The notes under the pieces are model-generated. The model was given only the letters and a program-made list of their open reading frames with translations, was not told the DNA's origin and searched no databases. Below are positions 21,968-33,687 of a stretch of 64,000 bases of DNA, piece after piece. Made by a program: the position numbers and the translations under genes. Numbering within the stretch: position 1 is the first letter of the stretch; each line of letters starts with the position of its first letter. The stretch comes from Pseudophaeomoniella oleicola (taxonomy: Eukaryota > Ascomycota > Eurotiomycetes > Phaeomoniellales > Phaeomoniellaceae), in contig QWDQ01000011.1 in assembly GCA_003868215.1 (NCBI GenBank), positions 372,001 to 436,000 of the forward strand, read 5' to 3'.

Positions 21968-22473
21968 TCATCCTGCCTTGGCCGTCTGTTCCTGTAGACT
22001 TGTCTGCACCTTCAAAACGTCAAGCTTCTTCCTCTCGCCCTGTTCCTGCAGATCTCTGATTTGGCCCTCTATCCTCTTGATCTCTTTCTCGATAAACTCA
22101 AGTCTCCCATCCACCGACATCATGGCTTCATTCTTCTCTTGCTTCAAAAGGACTGGTCCAACCAGTTTGTAGATCTGCGAATCTCCGGTAAGTGAAGTGA
22201 ATTCGGCTTTCACGGCCTTGTTTTCGGTCTGTTGCGATTCGAGTTTCTGACGGGCTAGAATGGTGGTTTGCAGATCTGGAAGACAGAAGAATCAGTATTG
22301 CAAAGACACAGGCGATCGTATTAATATAGGATTGTTGGGCTTTGAAAGGCACCAAGCAGAATGGAGCTGCTTCATTTGGGACGCATTTCGGAGGCCAGTA
22401 AGTGCACCATACCATCTTGAATTTTCTGGTACTCTTCGGAGAGTGCCTGAAGCTTCTGCTGCTCATCGGCCAT
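21968..22473 (-). CDS. YKE2: Prefoldin subunit 6 (beta-type)
   Basis: Two exons, 22473-22413 and 22275-21968, across a 137-nt intron, give 122 aa, the normal length for this subunit. The protein is an antiparallel coiled coil with the beta-prefoldin hairpin: ALSEEYQKIQDDLQTTILAR, then QKLESQQTENKAVKAEF, followed by DSQIYKLVGPVLLKQEKNEA and the second helix (RLEFIEKEIKRIEGQIRDLQ). Prefoldin is a hexamer that passes unfolded actin and tubulin to the chaperonin CCT in the cytosol. It is divergent from VPS4, with 561 bp between. Confidence 0.92.
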
Positions 22474-23034
22474 TGCTACCTCGGGAGTTGACCTTCACGG
22501 TACATGAGTAATTGTCTTCGAAGCGCACGACCGTCTATGTAAGTTACAATACTTCGCGAATTAAACATCTAAGCTTGGAGCGGGACCAAGAATCAGGTTG
22601 CCCCGCCGCCGTGAATGGGTCTGGACGGTTGACATCAATCCGCACCCTACATTCTAGATCCCCAGACCGTTCTCTATGCGCTTGATCTCAATCCCGCTCT
22701 CTGTCACGAAAGCTTCCAGGGCTTCGACTTGCCATTTACGAAAGGTCTTCTTCGACTAACCCTCAATCTCTGCCAACCTTCGACCGCCAATCACAGACCT
22801 TTCCTAGACCACCCCGTTCTCCACCGCTATCTAGACTGCTCAGGTACCACAGCGAGCTCGGAAGCTGATTTCTCGCCGTTTTCCTGGGCCATACACGATC
22901 GCGATCCCCAAGAGAGAGATTTTGAAGTTCCCTACCCAGTGACTCGGCATAGAGGGACTTAGCCAGATATCTTAGAAGGGGGGCTATCGCAAAACATACG
23001 CTACGCTATCGGCGACGGGGCCGCATAGCACAAG
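22474..23034. promoter_or_regulatory. Divergent promoter region, prefoldin 6 / VPS4
   Basis: 561 bp between divergent genes with no coding signal. The half nearest VPS4 is C/T-rich on the plus strand, as is usual for fungal leaders. Confidence 0.5.
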
Positions 23035-24454
23035 ATGTCTAACACAGATTTCCTCGGCCGAGCGATCGAGCAAGTCAAAAAGGCCATCGAGCTGGATACT
23101 GCGGGATCCCACGAGCAAGCATATCAACAGTACTACCAGTCGCTGGAGTTGTTTATGCTCGCACTAAAATGGGAAAAGAACCCGAAATCGAAAGAAATGA
23201 TCAGAGCGAAGACGGGGGAGTACATGGAGCGAGCAGAGAAGTTGAAGGCCCATTTGGCGCAACAGGATGGTAGCAAACGAAAACCTGCAGCGATGGGGGT
23301 GAACGGTAAAGCTTCAAACGGAACTGGCAAGGGCGACGAAGAGGAAGACGCCGATGCAAAGAAACTGAGGGGCGCATTAGCAGGAGCTATATTGACCGAG
23401 AAACCAAATATCAGATGGGAAGATGTAGCAGGCCTTGACGCTGCCAAAGAAGCGTTGAAAGAGGCCGTCATTCTACCCATCAAATTCCCCCATCTGTTCC
23501 AAGGCAAAAGACAACCCTGGAAAGGCATTCTACTGTACGGACCTCCTGGAACAGGTAAAAGTTATCTCGCAAAAGCGGTGGCTACGGAAGCAAACAGTAC
23601 GTTCTTCAGCGTAAGCAGTTCGGATCTGGTGAGTAAGTGGATGGGTGAATCAGAAAGGTATGTGTATCGGCTCTATGCGTCTACAATGTTTCTGACAACC
23701 GATTGTTCAGATTAGTGAAACAACTGTTTGCTATGGCCCGAGAAAACAAACCAGCAATTATCTTCATTGACGAAATCGACGCTCTCTGCGGTCCCCGTGG
23801 TGAGGGCGAATCAGAAGCATCTCGACGTATAAAAACCGAGCTCCTAGTCCAAATGGACGGAGTCGGTAAAGACAGCCGTGGAGTTCTGATTCTTGGTGCA
23901 ACGAACATACCCTGGCAATTAGACTCTGCGATACGACGTCGTTTCCAAAGACGTGTACATATCAGTTTACCGGATGCGCCAGCCCGAGCAAGGATGTTTG
24001 AACTGGCTGTTGGAAATACGCCATGCCAATTAAAACCAGCAGATTTCAAAACATTGGCATCTTACAGTGAAGGCTACTCGGGAAGTGATATTTCCATCGC
24101 GGTCCAAGATGCATTGATGCAACCAGTTCGAAAGATTCAAACAGCAACACATTACAAGAAGGTACATTTCCCTCCCCCTTACCTAGCATCACGAGAACTC
24201 CTCGATCTAACACCCTCTTCCTCTCCTAAATCTAGGTCACAGTAGACGGCGAAGAAAAAGTCACACCCTGTTCCCCCGGCGACGAAGGCGCAATGGAAAT
24301 GACATGGGTAGACATCGACTCCGAAAAACTGCTCGAACCGCCCTTGACGCTCAAAGATTTCACGAAGGCCATCAAAGCGTCGAGACCGACGGTCAGTGGT
24401 GAAGATCTGAAGAGGAGCGCCGATTGGACGGCTGAGTTTGGTATGGAGGGTTGA
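23035..24454 (+). CDS. VPS4: Vps4 AAA ATPase of the ESCRT pathway
   Basis: Three exons (23035-23657, 23711-24161, 24236-24454) give 430 aa. Residues about 5-80 form the MIT three-helix domain ([40 protein letters not shown]). An acidic linker follows. The AAA module has Walker A GPPGTGKS at 169-176, the pore segment [13 protein letters not shown], Walker B ([15 protein letters not shown]) and an arginine-finger region ([18 protein letters not shown]). Then come the Vps4-type [16 protein letters not shown] and beta domain, and a C-terminal helix ([13 protein letters not shown]). Vps4 takes apart ESCRT-III polymers in multivesicular-body sorting and other membrane-scission events. Both introns fall at frame-restoring conserved positions. 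Confidence 0.95.
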
Positions 24455-25254
24455 TCAAGTTGGGGGAGATAACGCGTATATATAATAAAGCGATTCGATT
24501 AATGTTAAACGGATGGACACACGCATGATGGCCTTTCACAGTGCAACTATTCTACCATGCTTCATGTTTCTATGCTTTTACAGCCTCTTTTTCTTCATGT
24601 CTGTTTGCTTGTTTGCTTTTGTATGCTCCGCCGGTTCTTGTTTTCGAATGAGCTCTTCTCAAGAACGAAGGGAAAAAGGGGAGGTTTTGAAAGTAGAAGA
24701 AAAACCAAAGAATGAGAAAAGAGTAGGTAGTAATATCAAAAGATAACAGAAACATTAACAAACATTCTTTTTTATAACTTCATTTCGCTTTGCTCTTTTC
24801 TACTTTGTTTTTGAAGAAGAATCAGAAGAAGAAGAAGAAGCCAAGCACAGTGAAAGAGACAAAAGATGGTGCTGTGCTCTCAATAATGATTATCGGAACA
24901 TGATTTGATTTCGGTAATTAATTAATTAATTAATGAATTAATTACAGGAAAAGAGTGAACGGAAAGGATGGGAATTTGGGAATATGGAATATGGGAGGGG
25001 GGATCCCATTAAATTAATGGATAAGTAATTAACAGATGGAAAATGTATATGTACCAAAGAAAAGAAAAGAAAAGAAAAGAAAAAACATTTATATATTAAA
25101 ATCCCAAAAAGAAGACTTCCAAAGTCCAAAAACAAACAAACAAAAGCCAACATCAGAATCAGTATTTGCTTGATATCCGTATAAAACAAGTCAAGTTATT
25201 CCTTCCCCTCTTCCCTTTTTCATCCCGCCCCCCCAACCCTTCCTTTTGGAATTA
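24455..25254. other. Convergent intergenic region with simple repeats
   Basis: 800 bp of AT-rich 3' flank between VPS4 and the next gene. It holds a TTAA-unit run (about 24916-24943), an AAAAG pentamer run (about 25055-25085), GAA triplets near 24816-24840 and several long A/T tracts. No gene was seen. Confidence 0.6.
25055..25085. repeat. (AAAAG)n microsatellite
   Basis: About five to six tandem AAAAG units in the 3' flank. Confidence 0.85.
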
Positions 25255-26495
25255 CTACTCAATAACAACAACGCCCATCCCCTCCAACCCGCCCACCCTC
25301 CCCTGCAAATCCCACACGCCAAACTCCAACGTCCGCAAACGCTGCGTCAACGCTTCGAGTTGAGATTGTAAGTTTCGTAGCGTCGTCTGCGTCTGCGTCT
25401 GCGATGAAGGCGCGGCGACCGGTTCTATCGATGCGGGTGCGGGCGTAGAAGAAGAGGAAGGGTTACCGAGTAAAAGGGTTTGGATGGTGGAGTGTTGGGT
25501 GCGTAGGTGGAGGGAGTGGTCGGCGGAGCGGATCAAGAGGGTGGAGAGGGCGGATTCGAGGTCGGAGAGGCGGTGGTGGAGGTGGGTTGGGGTTAGGGGG
25601 GAAGGGGGGAGGAGAAGAGGTTGGAGGGGAGGAGTGCCGGTGCTGGTTGGCGTATTGAAGTGCTTCTGCTGCCTTGGACGGCCACGGGGGGAGAGGAAAT
25701 GGGACATGGTTTCGTGATGGTGATGATGAGTTGGTGGATTCGTTTGGTGAGTGGATATATTGTCTTCGTCATCGTCATCGTTGTCCGCCTCGCTCTCTTC
25801 TGCCTGTTCTGTGATATCGTGATCTGCTCCGATGATCAGTCATACAGGTGGTTCATGTGAAAAGCAAAGGAATGTTTTCCTTACCAGATTCATGGCGATC
25901 GTTGAACCACGACTCGATTTGACGTAAGGCCGCATCTTCCGACTGGGCTTGAGACCAAGGAGGTTGGCGAGATCTTTTGAAAGGAGACGTCAGGAGCTTC
26001 TTTCGAGACGTGGGACTCTTTCGTCGCTTGGCCTGATGGTTTCGTTGGGCGGCAGTACTACTTGATGTCATACTGGGAGGCGTCTGGAGAGATGTGGACG
26101 ACGACGAAGTTTTCGTACTGCTGGCAGCCTGGATGGACCGCCGCCATCTTGGGATACTGCGGGCGGTTTGGTCAAGTTCAATGGGAACAGAACTACCGTC
26201 AGCAGAGCATCGATGCTTCTCAGTGATAATAGTGTTGCATGGTACAAGCTCCAGATGTCGGCTATCATCCTCGGGTTTCTCTGTTCAGCATGAGTGATGG
26301 GGTATACCTTATATATGTAATAACTCGTAGCTTACCCGACCCATACCATCTTGACTCGACCTGTGATCCTGTACGGTGTATGATGACCTCTGACTTTTTG
26401 GTTGATGACGCCCACCATTTCCCGCCGCTGATTTGACGCAATTTCCCGATGCACAGATTGCCTACACCACCTTCTCGTCTTGAAGACGGAGACAT
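25255..26495 (-). CDS. Unrecognised nuclear-looking coiled-coil protein
   Basis: I do not recognise the family. Three exons (26495-26336, 26280-25885, 25823-25255) with good GT-AG sites and matching phases give 374 aa. The N-terminal 60 residues look folded and conserved (GKLRQISGGKWWASSTKKSE, then a VESRWYGSEKPEDDSRHLEL junction). A Ser/Thr-rich stretch follows, then a basic nuclear-localisation-like segment (AKRRKSPTSRKKLLTSPFKR) and ALRQIESWFNDRHES. Next come an acidic patch (EADNDDDDED) and a His run, then a C-terminal part with two heptad-like helices (HRLSDLESALSTLLIRSA and LQSQLEALTQRLRTLEFGVW). This layout would suit a chromosome- or chromatin-associated scaffold, but that is inference. 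It is convergent with VPS4. The exon chain is well supported; start choice and function are not. Confidence 0.6.
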
Positions 26496-28118
26496 GTTGA
26501 AAGGATACTTGAACAGCTGGGGAGGAACAAGACCGGAGACGTCTGAAGTGCCCAACCTGAATTGTTTATGCTGGCCTGGAGTTATCCAGAACTTTTCTTC
26601 CTTTAGGACGAGATGAGCCCGAAAAACAAATAGAACACGTAGGAGCATAGAACATTTATGGAATTACAAAAGGAGAATGCCACTCTTCGAGAGTCCATGG
26701 ATGCAAGCCAGACAAAAGCCACCATCTCTCTATCAACCGTTGTGCATCGCGCATCTACTCCCTTGCGGAGAGTACATTAGCTTGCAGTATCCAGGTCTGG
26801 TCTTGCTGCATCTTGATGTGCACTTTCTCGAAAAGATCTGATATATCACACGCCACGGGTAATTTGAAACCCAGAGGAGGGGGGAACAATCGTGTTACAA
26901 CCCTGCCCAAGGGTTTCCAACCACGGTACGGGTTTGCTGCATTGGTGCCTGAAAGTCGAGCTGGCAATAATGTCGACGCAAGGTATGAACCACAGCCAAC
27001 AAGCAAAAAGCTTGGCCACTCTCCTCGAAGCCTGTCAAATTAGAGCGTTCTTGGGGGAAACCTGAACTTCGAGGGTGGAGGAGGTGGATGATGATGCAGG
27101 GCTGGATTGATAGCTTTGTTGTTGTTGTTCAGCAATCTGTCGCATCTTGCTTGCTTGATACCCGCCTCTCCCTCACATTACGCCGTGCAGATAGCCGCGA
27201 TGAATGCCCAAGGTGGTGAATTTCCACAACGATAACCGCAGATCTGTATCCTTGTTCCTGTTTGATGGCTTTCTCCCGTTGACACGTGGAGCCTCAGGTG
27301 AGGTCGACATCGTCGATATGACTTACCTGAGCGTTCCAATGGGATCTATATAGATAACACGGAAATGATGGAGAGAGGGATGTGCATGCGGACAAGCGAA
27401 ACGGAACAAGCGTCTGTCCCTGCTTCTTTCGCCTCGTCTAAGCGACCCATTTCACCTCGAATTAAGATGAACCTGTCGATCCCAAGTATTTTGGTTTCAG
27501 CCACGGATAGTCAGTCCTACAGAATCAAGTAATTACAGCATTTCCCTCCCTCGGCTGGAAGATAATCTCCGTTTCCTTTTTCAACTTGAGGGTCTGCAGG
27601 GCAAAACTCACTCTGAACCTGCCAAAGTAAAATGAATCTCGTCCAGCAGCTACAGTTGTCAAAAGAGCCGGCCCAGCCCGGCGTCACCTGCAAGTCCCTG
27701 ATGCTGCAAGGAGAAGAGATAAAGTCGAACCAGAAACGCCATCCACTTTCCAGCCATCCTTAAGACGTCGGCAGGGGGCTTTACTAGGTAATAGAGGGCT
27801 GTGGGGGTAGAGTTCATCGTCTGTGAGAGAGTGACTACAGTATCACTAGATAAACAGCGTGGTGCAGTGCTGTATTTGGGAACTGTTCCCAAACGACACT
27901 TTGTTCTCTCAGTAGCCTTGCAGCGTGGAGTTGAACCAACCAGTAAATCTTGCAAGGGTGCTGCATAGTATGCTACACATCTTGGTCCGTTGTGTTCATG
28001 TTCAATGTCACTACCCGACTTCTGCAGGTCATGTACTTTCGTGCATATAGGTCTGGTGTTCGAGTTTTCAGACGTGAATGACATTAGGTAGAAAAATCAC
28101 AAGATCATATGCAGCACG
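26496..28118. other. Intergenic region, coiled-coil gene promoter / sugar transporter 3' flank
   Basis: 1.6 kb. The upstream promoter of the coiled-coil gene should lie at about 26496-27000. A minus-strand frame of 141 codons at 27659-28084 has no recognisable domain and biased composition, so I do not call it. No repeat element was seen. Confidence 0.5.
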
Positions 28119-29969
28119 TCAAACCAGATGCCTTAACCCATAAATATCCCGTTCAAAATCAGTCGTAACAGCTGTGTTTCTTCTCATCCCAGGTGCAGGC
28201 GGATCATCGACTTCCGCGAGACTAAAGTACCCGGTTGACGCCAACTGCACCTGAACCTTGCTAAACTTCCTTGCGGGTGCTCGCTTCTCAAATAAGATGT
28301 CCAGTTCGATGAAGGTCAATCCGTTCGGTTCAGGGAGTCTGAAGTAGCACCATATTAGGCATAAAAAACATGTCCCGGCCCACACAAAGCAGGTTTTACC
28401 GCCCCATGCCCATGCGGTTGGGTTGAGCATCTTGGGCATCAGAAATCCAGTAACAAGGCTCGTAATGTTGTAGGCGACCCTCGCAAGCACGACCGTCTTT
28501 ACTCGGAGCCGAGTCGACGGTATTTCAGCGACAAGAGAGTAGCAAACCGGACCGATGGTACTGTCGTAGATGAAGGTAAAGACTACTATGAGAGAGCCCA
28601 AGGACCATGAAACTGCCGGTGTGATTGGGCGAATACCGACGCCGCCCGCGATCATGAGGACAATGAAGCATAAGACGCAGCCACAGATGTAGATGGTTCG
28701 CCGACCGAAAGCCCGCATTGAGAACCAAGACAAGATTTGGCCGGCAATGGCAAGACCATACATTCCAACTGCGAAGTCGAAGGATCGTTCACTTGATAGT
28801 CCGGCTTGTTGAAAGAAATATACCGCCCATCCTGTAAGGGCTGAGCCACATAACGATTGGATAATCCACACCATACATGCAATCTCCGTTCGTCGAAGAT
28901 CTCTTTCCTTGAAACAGTCAAGGTAAGATAGGCCGTTCCCGAGGTACTTTTCAACCTCGTTGGTATGTCGCATCATCGCTATTGTCTCTTCGAGCTGGAA
29001 GTTCATGTTTTTGCGCGTGAGTCGCCTAAGCACCTTCTTGGCATCTTCATAACGCTCATGACGGACCAGTAACCACGGAGACTCGGGTGCGAAGAACATG
29101 AGGAATAGGATTGGCACAGCTAACGTCCACTGCAAGCCAAATGGTACACGATAGGACCATTGGGACCTGACTTTGATCAACGCCCTTAGAACAGCTTGAC
29201 CAATAAGCTGTCCTACGAGCCAGCAAAGGTTGACGTTACTGGTCAGATACGGCCGAAGAGTCACAGGCATGACTTCCGCAGCGTAGGTCGTGCTCAGCGT
29301 TTGGAAGACACCCCACGGGAGTCCGCAGAGTATTTGCGAGACCAGGAGCAACTCAATGCTGTAGGCGAAGAAAGCTAGAAATATGAGTAAGGTCAAGGCA
29401 GCCAATGATATCATCATAGTCTTTCGATATCCAAATCTATCCGCTAGAAATCCATTTATAAACAGTCCAAGTATTTCGCCAGCGACTGGACCATTGGTAA
29501 TAGCGGATTGCCATGCTGCCGAGATCTGATAGCCATTATCCTTGGTGAAGTGGCCGTACGTTCGCTTGAACTCGGGGAATGCCATGAAACTGTTGTTCAT
29601 TGATAATCCAAAGCCTTCCATAACGATGGTGAGACTAAGCAAGATACTCCAGCCCACGGCTTTCGGATACAACCTCATGCCATCGAAGAACGTCATGCGA
29701 CGCTCTGTATGCACCGCAGCTTTCGTGTCCTTCGCCAGCAGCTGCAAACCAGGTATAGCGGCATCAAGCCCAGCGAAGAGATCATCATTGGAACGGCTTG
29801 CTCTGAGGTTTGCCTTGAAGTGGGGTGATGATTCGTGACAGGTTTGAATCTCCTCGAAGCGCTCGGTCACCGGTGTAGACACACACTCGGCGTGGTCATA
29901 GCAGTCTAGTGCTGGAGAGACCGTGATGAATTCTAACTTTTCCGACGGGTGCTGTTGTTGATCGACCAT
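28119..29969 (-). CDS. MFS sugar transporter, alpha-glucoside (maltose permease-like) type
   Basis: An intronless gene of 616 aa. About 100 soluble N-terminal residues precede 12 hydrophobic segments of the MFS sugar-porter family. Signature pieces: YPKAVGWSILLSLTIVMEGF, the loop GFLADRFGYRKTMM (the G-R-x-G-R-R/K-type motif after TM2), LCGLPWGVFQTLSTTYAAEV with the PVTLRPYLTS that follows, the PESPWLLVR motif after TM6, and GRRTIYICGC. The pattern matches the MAL61-like H+ symporters of fungi. Substrates in that clade include maltose, trehalose and turanose; which one applies here cannot be read. It stands alone, with over 1.3 kb of non-coding DNA on each side and no glucosidase beside it. 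Lack of introns is unlike its neighbours but common for this family. Confidence 0.9.
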   Translation of the reverse strand: MVDQQQHPSEKLEFITVSPALDCYDHAECVSTPVTERFEEIQTCHESSPHFKANLRASRSNDDLFAGLDAAIPGLQLLAKDTKAAVHTERRMTFFDGMRLYPKAVGWSILLSLTIVMEGFGLSMNNSFMAFPEFKRTYGHFTKDNGYQISAAWQSAITNGPVAGEILGLFINGFLADRFGYRKTMMISLAALTLLIFLAFFAYSIELLLVSQILCGLPWGVFQTLSTTYAAEVMPVTLRPYLTSNVNLCWLVGQLIGQAVLRALIKVRSQWSYRVPFGLQWTLAVPILFLMFFAPESPWLLVRHERYEDAKKVLRRLTRKNMNFQLEETIAMMRHTNEVEKYLGNGLSYLDCFKERDLRRTEIACMVWIIQSLCGSALTGWAVYFFQQAGLSSERSFDFAVGMYGLAIAGQILSWFSMRAFGRRTIYICGCVLCFIVLMIAGGVGIRPITPAVSWSLGSLIVVFTFIYDSTIGPVCYSLVAEIPSTRLRVKTVVLARVAYNITSLVTGFLMPKMLNPTAWAWGGKTCFVWAGTCFLCLIWCYFRLPEPNGLTFIELDILFEKRAPARKFSKVQVQLASTGYFSLAEVDDPPAPGMRRNTAVTTDFERDIYGLRHLV

Positions 29970-31360
29970 GTTGAAGTCACATTATGCGATCAATCACTCT
30001 CGTCGCCCGCAATGAGTCGCTATCGACAGGGTTGGCCAGATCTTCCTTTAGACCAAAATTGCCTTGGAATACCAAGGTGAAGGTATCAGATAAGTTAGAA
30101 ACCTCTCTGGCACAAATAACCAATTCGATTACAACGGGTGTCTATCCCCGGACCGTGGACTGATTGGCCTCTGCCAAGTAAGATGGCTTGCAGGTGGAAT
30201 GCGTAACAGTAAGCATTCAGCTCACTCACCGCACCGTTTCGCGCAGTAGTGAGCGGTGAATAAGAAAACTTGCACTGGAAAGTTCAAGTGACGGGATTCA
30301 ACAGTCGGTAAACCACCAGGATATGTGAAAGCAAAGAGGTCGAGCATGGGATAACAAGAATCTTCACATCCAGGTAGCGCGACCTCGCATCCGGTCGTTC
30401 ACTTCATCACATGTTGTCGCACACCTCGCATAGAAACAGTATTACCCACATACCTCCCTACCTGGGTATAGGTAGACGTTGACATGCTTTCCCCCGCACT
30501 TCTGGAAGGAAATAGCGTGAGCATAGGGAGCCTTGAGTCCGGTCTTGCAGGGAGAGAGGTAGTCAGAGAACAAGGGATTGGTGCATATTAGTGATAGCGA
30601 GATTAGTCTGTCGTAGAACGGCATTTATCACCAATCACTCGAGGTGGGTTAGTGGTTTTCGATAGCAACCCTTGTCCTTCGCTCCGAGACTCTTCTCGAG
30701 TGCGAATAGGGAGATAGAAACATCCTGGTGACATGATCCCTCGGGAGAACAGTATTTAGCTAGAAAGACAAGGTGTAGTATAGTCGTCTCTTCCGCTGAG
30801 TTATTGGTATTTTCTTCCCCGACCTCACCCTCAGGGTCGTACCCTTTTGAACAAGCCGAGGTGAGGACCGGAGAGGGGTCGAGCGAGTATATTGTCTCCT
30901 GAGGCTTTTACCTCACGGAATCGATGTCTCCATTGGCTGTTATGTCGCAAGCTCTTGTATAGGTCTATAGCGTCCCATTATATGGCAGCAATTTCCATTT
31001 TCTTGCTCTTAAACCCTCTCTGGCAAAGAAATGCCCATCGTCTAGACGATCGCACTTGATTGCCTAGCCGTCGAGACAATACAAACTCCTCTATTTGTAA
31101 GCTACTTTCAGACTTGTATAGGATCAAACCGTATTAGTCTTAAAAAGTCATTTGCTACATGACAGGGTCGAAATGACGGGCCATTATCGTGAGAAACATT
31201 AGTGAATGAGATAAAAAGCAGTGGAACTGCGAAGATATAGTACAATGTGAGATGTGAACATGAAACCAAAAACCTCAAGAACACATCTCCAATACGACAT
31301 GATCACTATCAGGGATACCGCTTGATTGAGAGAACTGTTCGCGCCTCGCGTCCCTCTTTC
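29970..31360. promoter_or_regulatory. Upstream region of the sugar transporter
   Basis: 1.4 kb between tandem minus-strand genes, holding the transporter promoter and the peptidase 3' flank. A CTACCTGGGTATAGGTAG patch lies near 30459-30476. No coding signal was seen. Confidence 0.5.
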
Positions 31361-33687
31361 TCAATCTTCCAGTATCCTCCCCTTTTGTGTTACGCCCAGC
31401 CATGGAGCTTCACTCACAGCAGGTTCGAGCTTGATGCCATTCTCGATCCCTACATAATGGTTGCACCAGCCCATCACTGTCTTCTGCCACTTGAGGTTAT
31501 TTTCCCTCCCCAAAACCCAGTGGTTCTCGTCCGGGAAATTCAAGATCCTTGTCTCAATTCCTTTGAGCTTACATACATTGTATGCGGCCCAAGCATCGGT
31601 GATCTGACAGCGGTAGTCTCTGTTTGAGTGAATGAACAGCATAGGTGTAGACCAGTTGTCGATGTATTCTACAGGGTTGTTTTTCCTCCATCCTTCCATA
31701 GCTTTGTCGCGATCGGAATAATGTTCCCATAGTTTTGACCCAAAGATGTTCTGGACTTCAGCCGCCGTTACGATGTCGTCGCCCAGCATGCTTCCCATGA
31801 CATCGAATATGCCATCATGGCAAACAATAGCCTTCAGCTTCTTTGCTAGCGGTTGACCAGCGACCCAATTTGCCAGATAGCCACCATAACTTCCCCCGGC
31901 TGCGACTGCCCGTGTTGTGTCACATCGAGGTTCGTTCTTTTCAACCCATTCGAAGCAGCGCTCAAGGTCGAGATACGGAAACCCGCCCCATTGGCGGTCA
32001 ATCGCTCTAACAAATTCCTGGCCGAAGGACTCTGTCCCCGTGAAATTAGGAATTGCAACTATGTAGCCTTGTTCTGCAAAGAAAGCGTTGTTCCAGCGCG
32101 TAGACCACGAATCTGTCAATGCCACCTGAGGTCCTCCGTGCATCATGAGGAACAAGGGGTACTTCTTCGAAGACTTCGAGTAGGATGATGGTTTAATGAT
32201 CCAGCATTGGATCTGTGTCTTCCCATCTGGGCCCCCAGGATAATGAATGGACGAGATTTGAGAAGCTGAGATGCCATATACAGAGCCGTGTTGAGAAGCC
32301 GAGGATATCACTTTGGTAGTAGCGAGCGTGGTACTATCTGTTGATGGAGTCACAATTGAAATCGTGAGAGGGTCTATGAACGACGAGCTGTTTACCAGCA
32401 GACGGTCATCATCCTCGGATATGCTGAGAGGCTGGAATGCACTAACGGACCCAGGAACGCTCAGAGCGACTGGAACAGTCTTGTGTTCTCTTATGTTGGG
32501 TGTATCGATGGATACTTTGAAAACCTTGGTCACTGCATGCTCGTCTGCAGTCACGTACAGAGAATTGCGGTCATTGGCCCAAGTCAACGAGGCAGGAAGG
32601 ACGTCCCATACAGAGTTGAGGCTGCGATCGGCGAAAGTGTCAATTTGCATTATCATGTTCGGGTTGTCTAATCTGACCAGACATATAGTCTTGTAGGAAA
32701 ACTGTACTTGCTCTTTGTCAACTAGTAGAGCTGCCACCGGGCCAGATGGTGCGAACCTCGGAGAGGTGGCACTCCCGCTGAGGCCTGGGATTTTGAGTTT
32801 TCTTAAAGCAGGGACATCAGTCTCCTGGAAGGTCTTGACAGGAAGATAGTAGACTACCTGCGAATGGTCCTGCCATTCGTCTGCCTGAGGGTCGTTGGTC
32901 GAGAAAATCACACCTTCCTTAGAGATATCGTAGTCAACTGGGTTCAACGGGTTGCTGAAATATGGTAACACCATCCCTGTATCTCGAAGGGCATTTATTG
33001 GCCCGATATCTGATAGTTTGTACTTGCCTTCGATCTCGTTCAGGGTAGTGAACCAGAGGACGGACCGATACTGGTCAAGATATGTATCCCAACATCTGGG
33101 TCGGCTACTGTCCCATTCACGAGCAGTCATATGGGATTTCTCGGCACCCTTGATATTGAAAAGGTTCTGGTCTTTGTCTGCAGCGGCTGTGAAAGTCAAT
33201 GCAATTGAACAATCTGAGATGCGTTTTGTCTTGACATCGCTGATGCTAGCAGATATCAAACCTGCATGGTAGGGTCTAGTATCATTGTTAACGCTGATAT
33301 GATCGGCACATTGTCATCTTTTGCTCACCTCTCATTCTTCGCAACATCACCTATCCATAGTTCAGTCCGCCCATCCTCTCTCTCTCTTTGCCAAAGTAGC
33401 AGAGAGCCGCTCAGCCATTGGTGAGAGTGATTCTTTTTGTCGTCGGTGACCAAAGATGCTTTCCCGGTTTCAAGATCTAGAAACTTTACGTCTACGTATT
33501 CTGTGTGGGTATCCAGATCGTAGGTCGATACTGTGTACAAGGCGAGTTTTCCTTCGTCATTTGGGATTGCTGGTGACGGCCTTGGAGCTGTAATGAGAAG
33601 CCTAGAGTATATGAGCATAGAGTGGAATATATTCCGATCCAAACAAGCTTACTCAGGTGTGAATTTGGGAACAACTTTAATAGTCAT
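31361..33687 (-). CDS. S9C serine peptidase (dipeptidyl-peptidase 5 / acylaminoacyl-peptidase type), intracellular
   Basis: Three exons, 35 nt (33687-33653), 33601-33329 and 33275-31361, give 740 aa. The N-terminal two thirds form a beta-propeller (LALYTVSTYDLDTHTEYVDV, SHQWLSGSLLLWQRE, SVWDVLPASLTWANDRNSLY). The C-terminal alpha/beta-hydrolase has LMMHGGPQVALTDSW, the nucleophile elbow GGSYGGY with Ser565, the acid Asp656 in HSNRDYR and the base His688 in DENHW. Length and motifs match fungal DPP V-like enzymes. It starts MTIKVVPKFTPE with no signal peptide, unlike secreted DppV antigens, so a cytosolic role in turnover of dipeptides or N-acylated peptides is inferred. The acceptor for exon 3 was chosen among two AGs because only ACTAG at 33280-33276 keeps the frame and yields PYHAGLISASI. 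Confidence 0.88.

Noticed and set aside
27659-28084. 141-codon minus frame downstream of the sugar transporter
   Set aside because: Cys/Lys/Thr-rich composition without domain, signal peptide or exon context; too weak to call.
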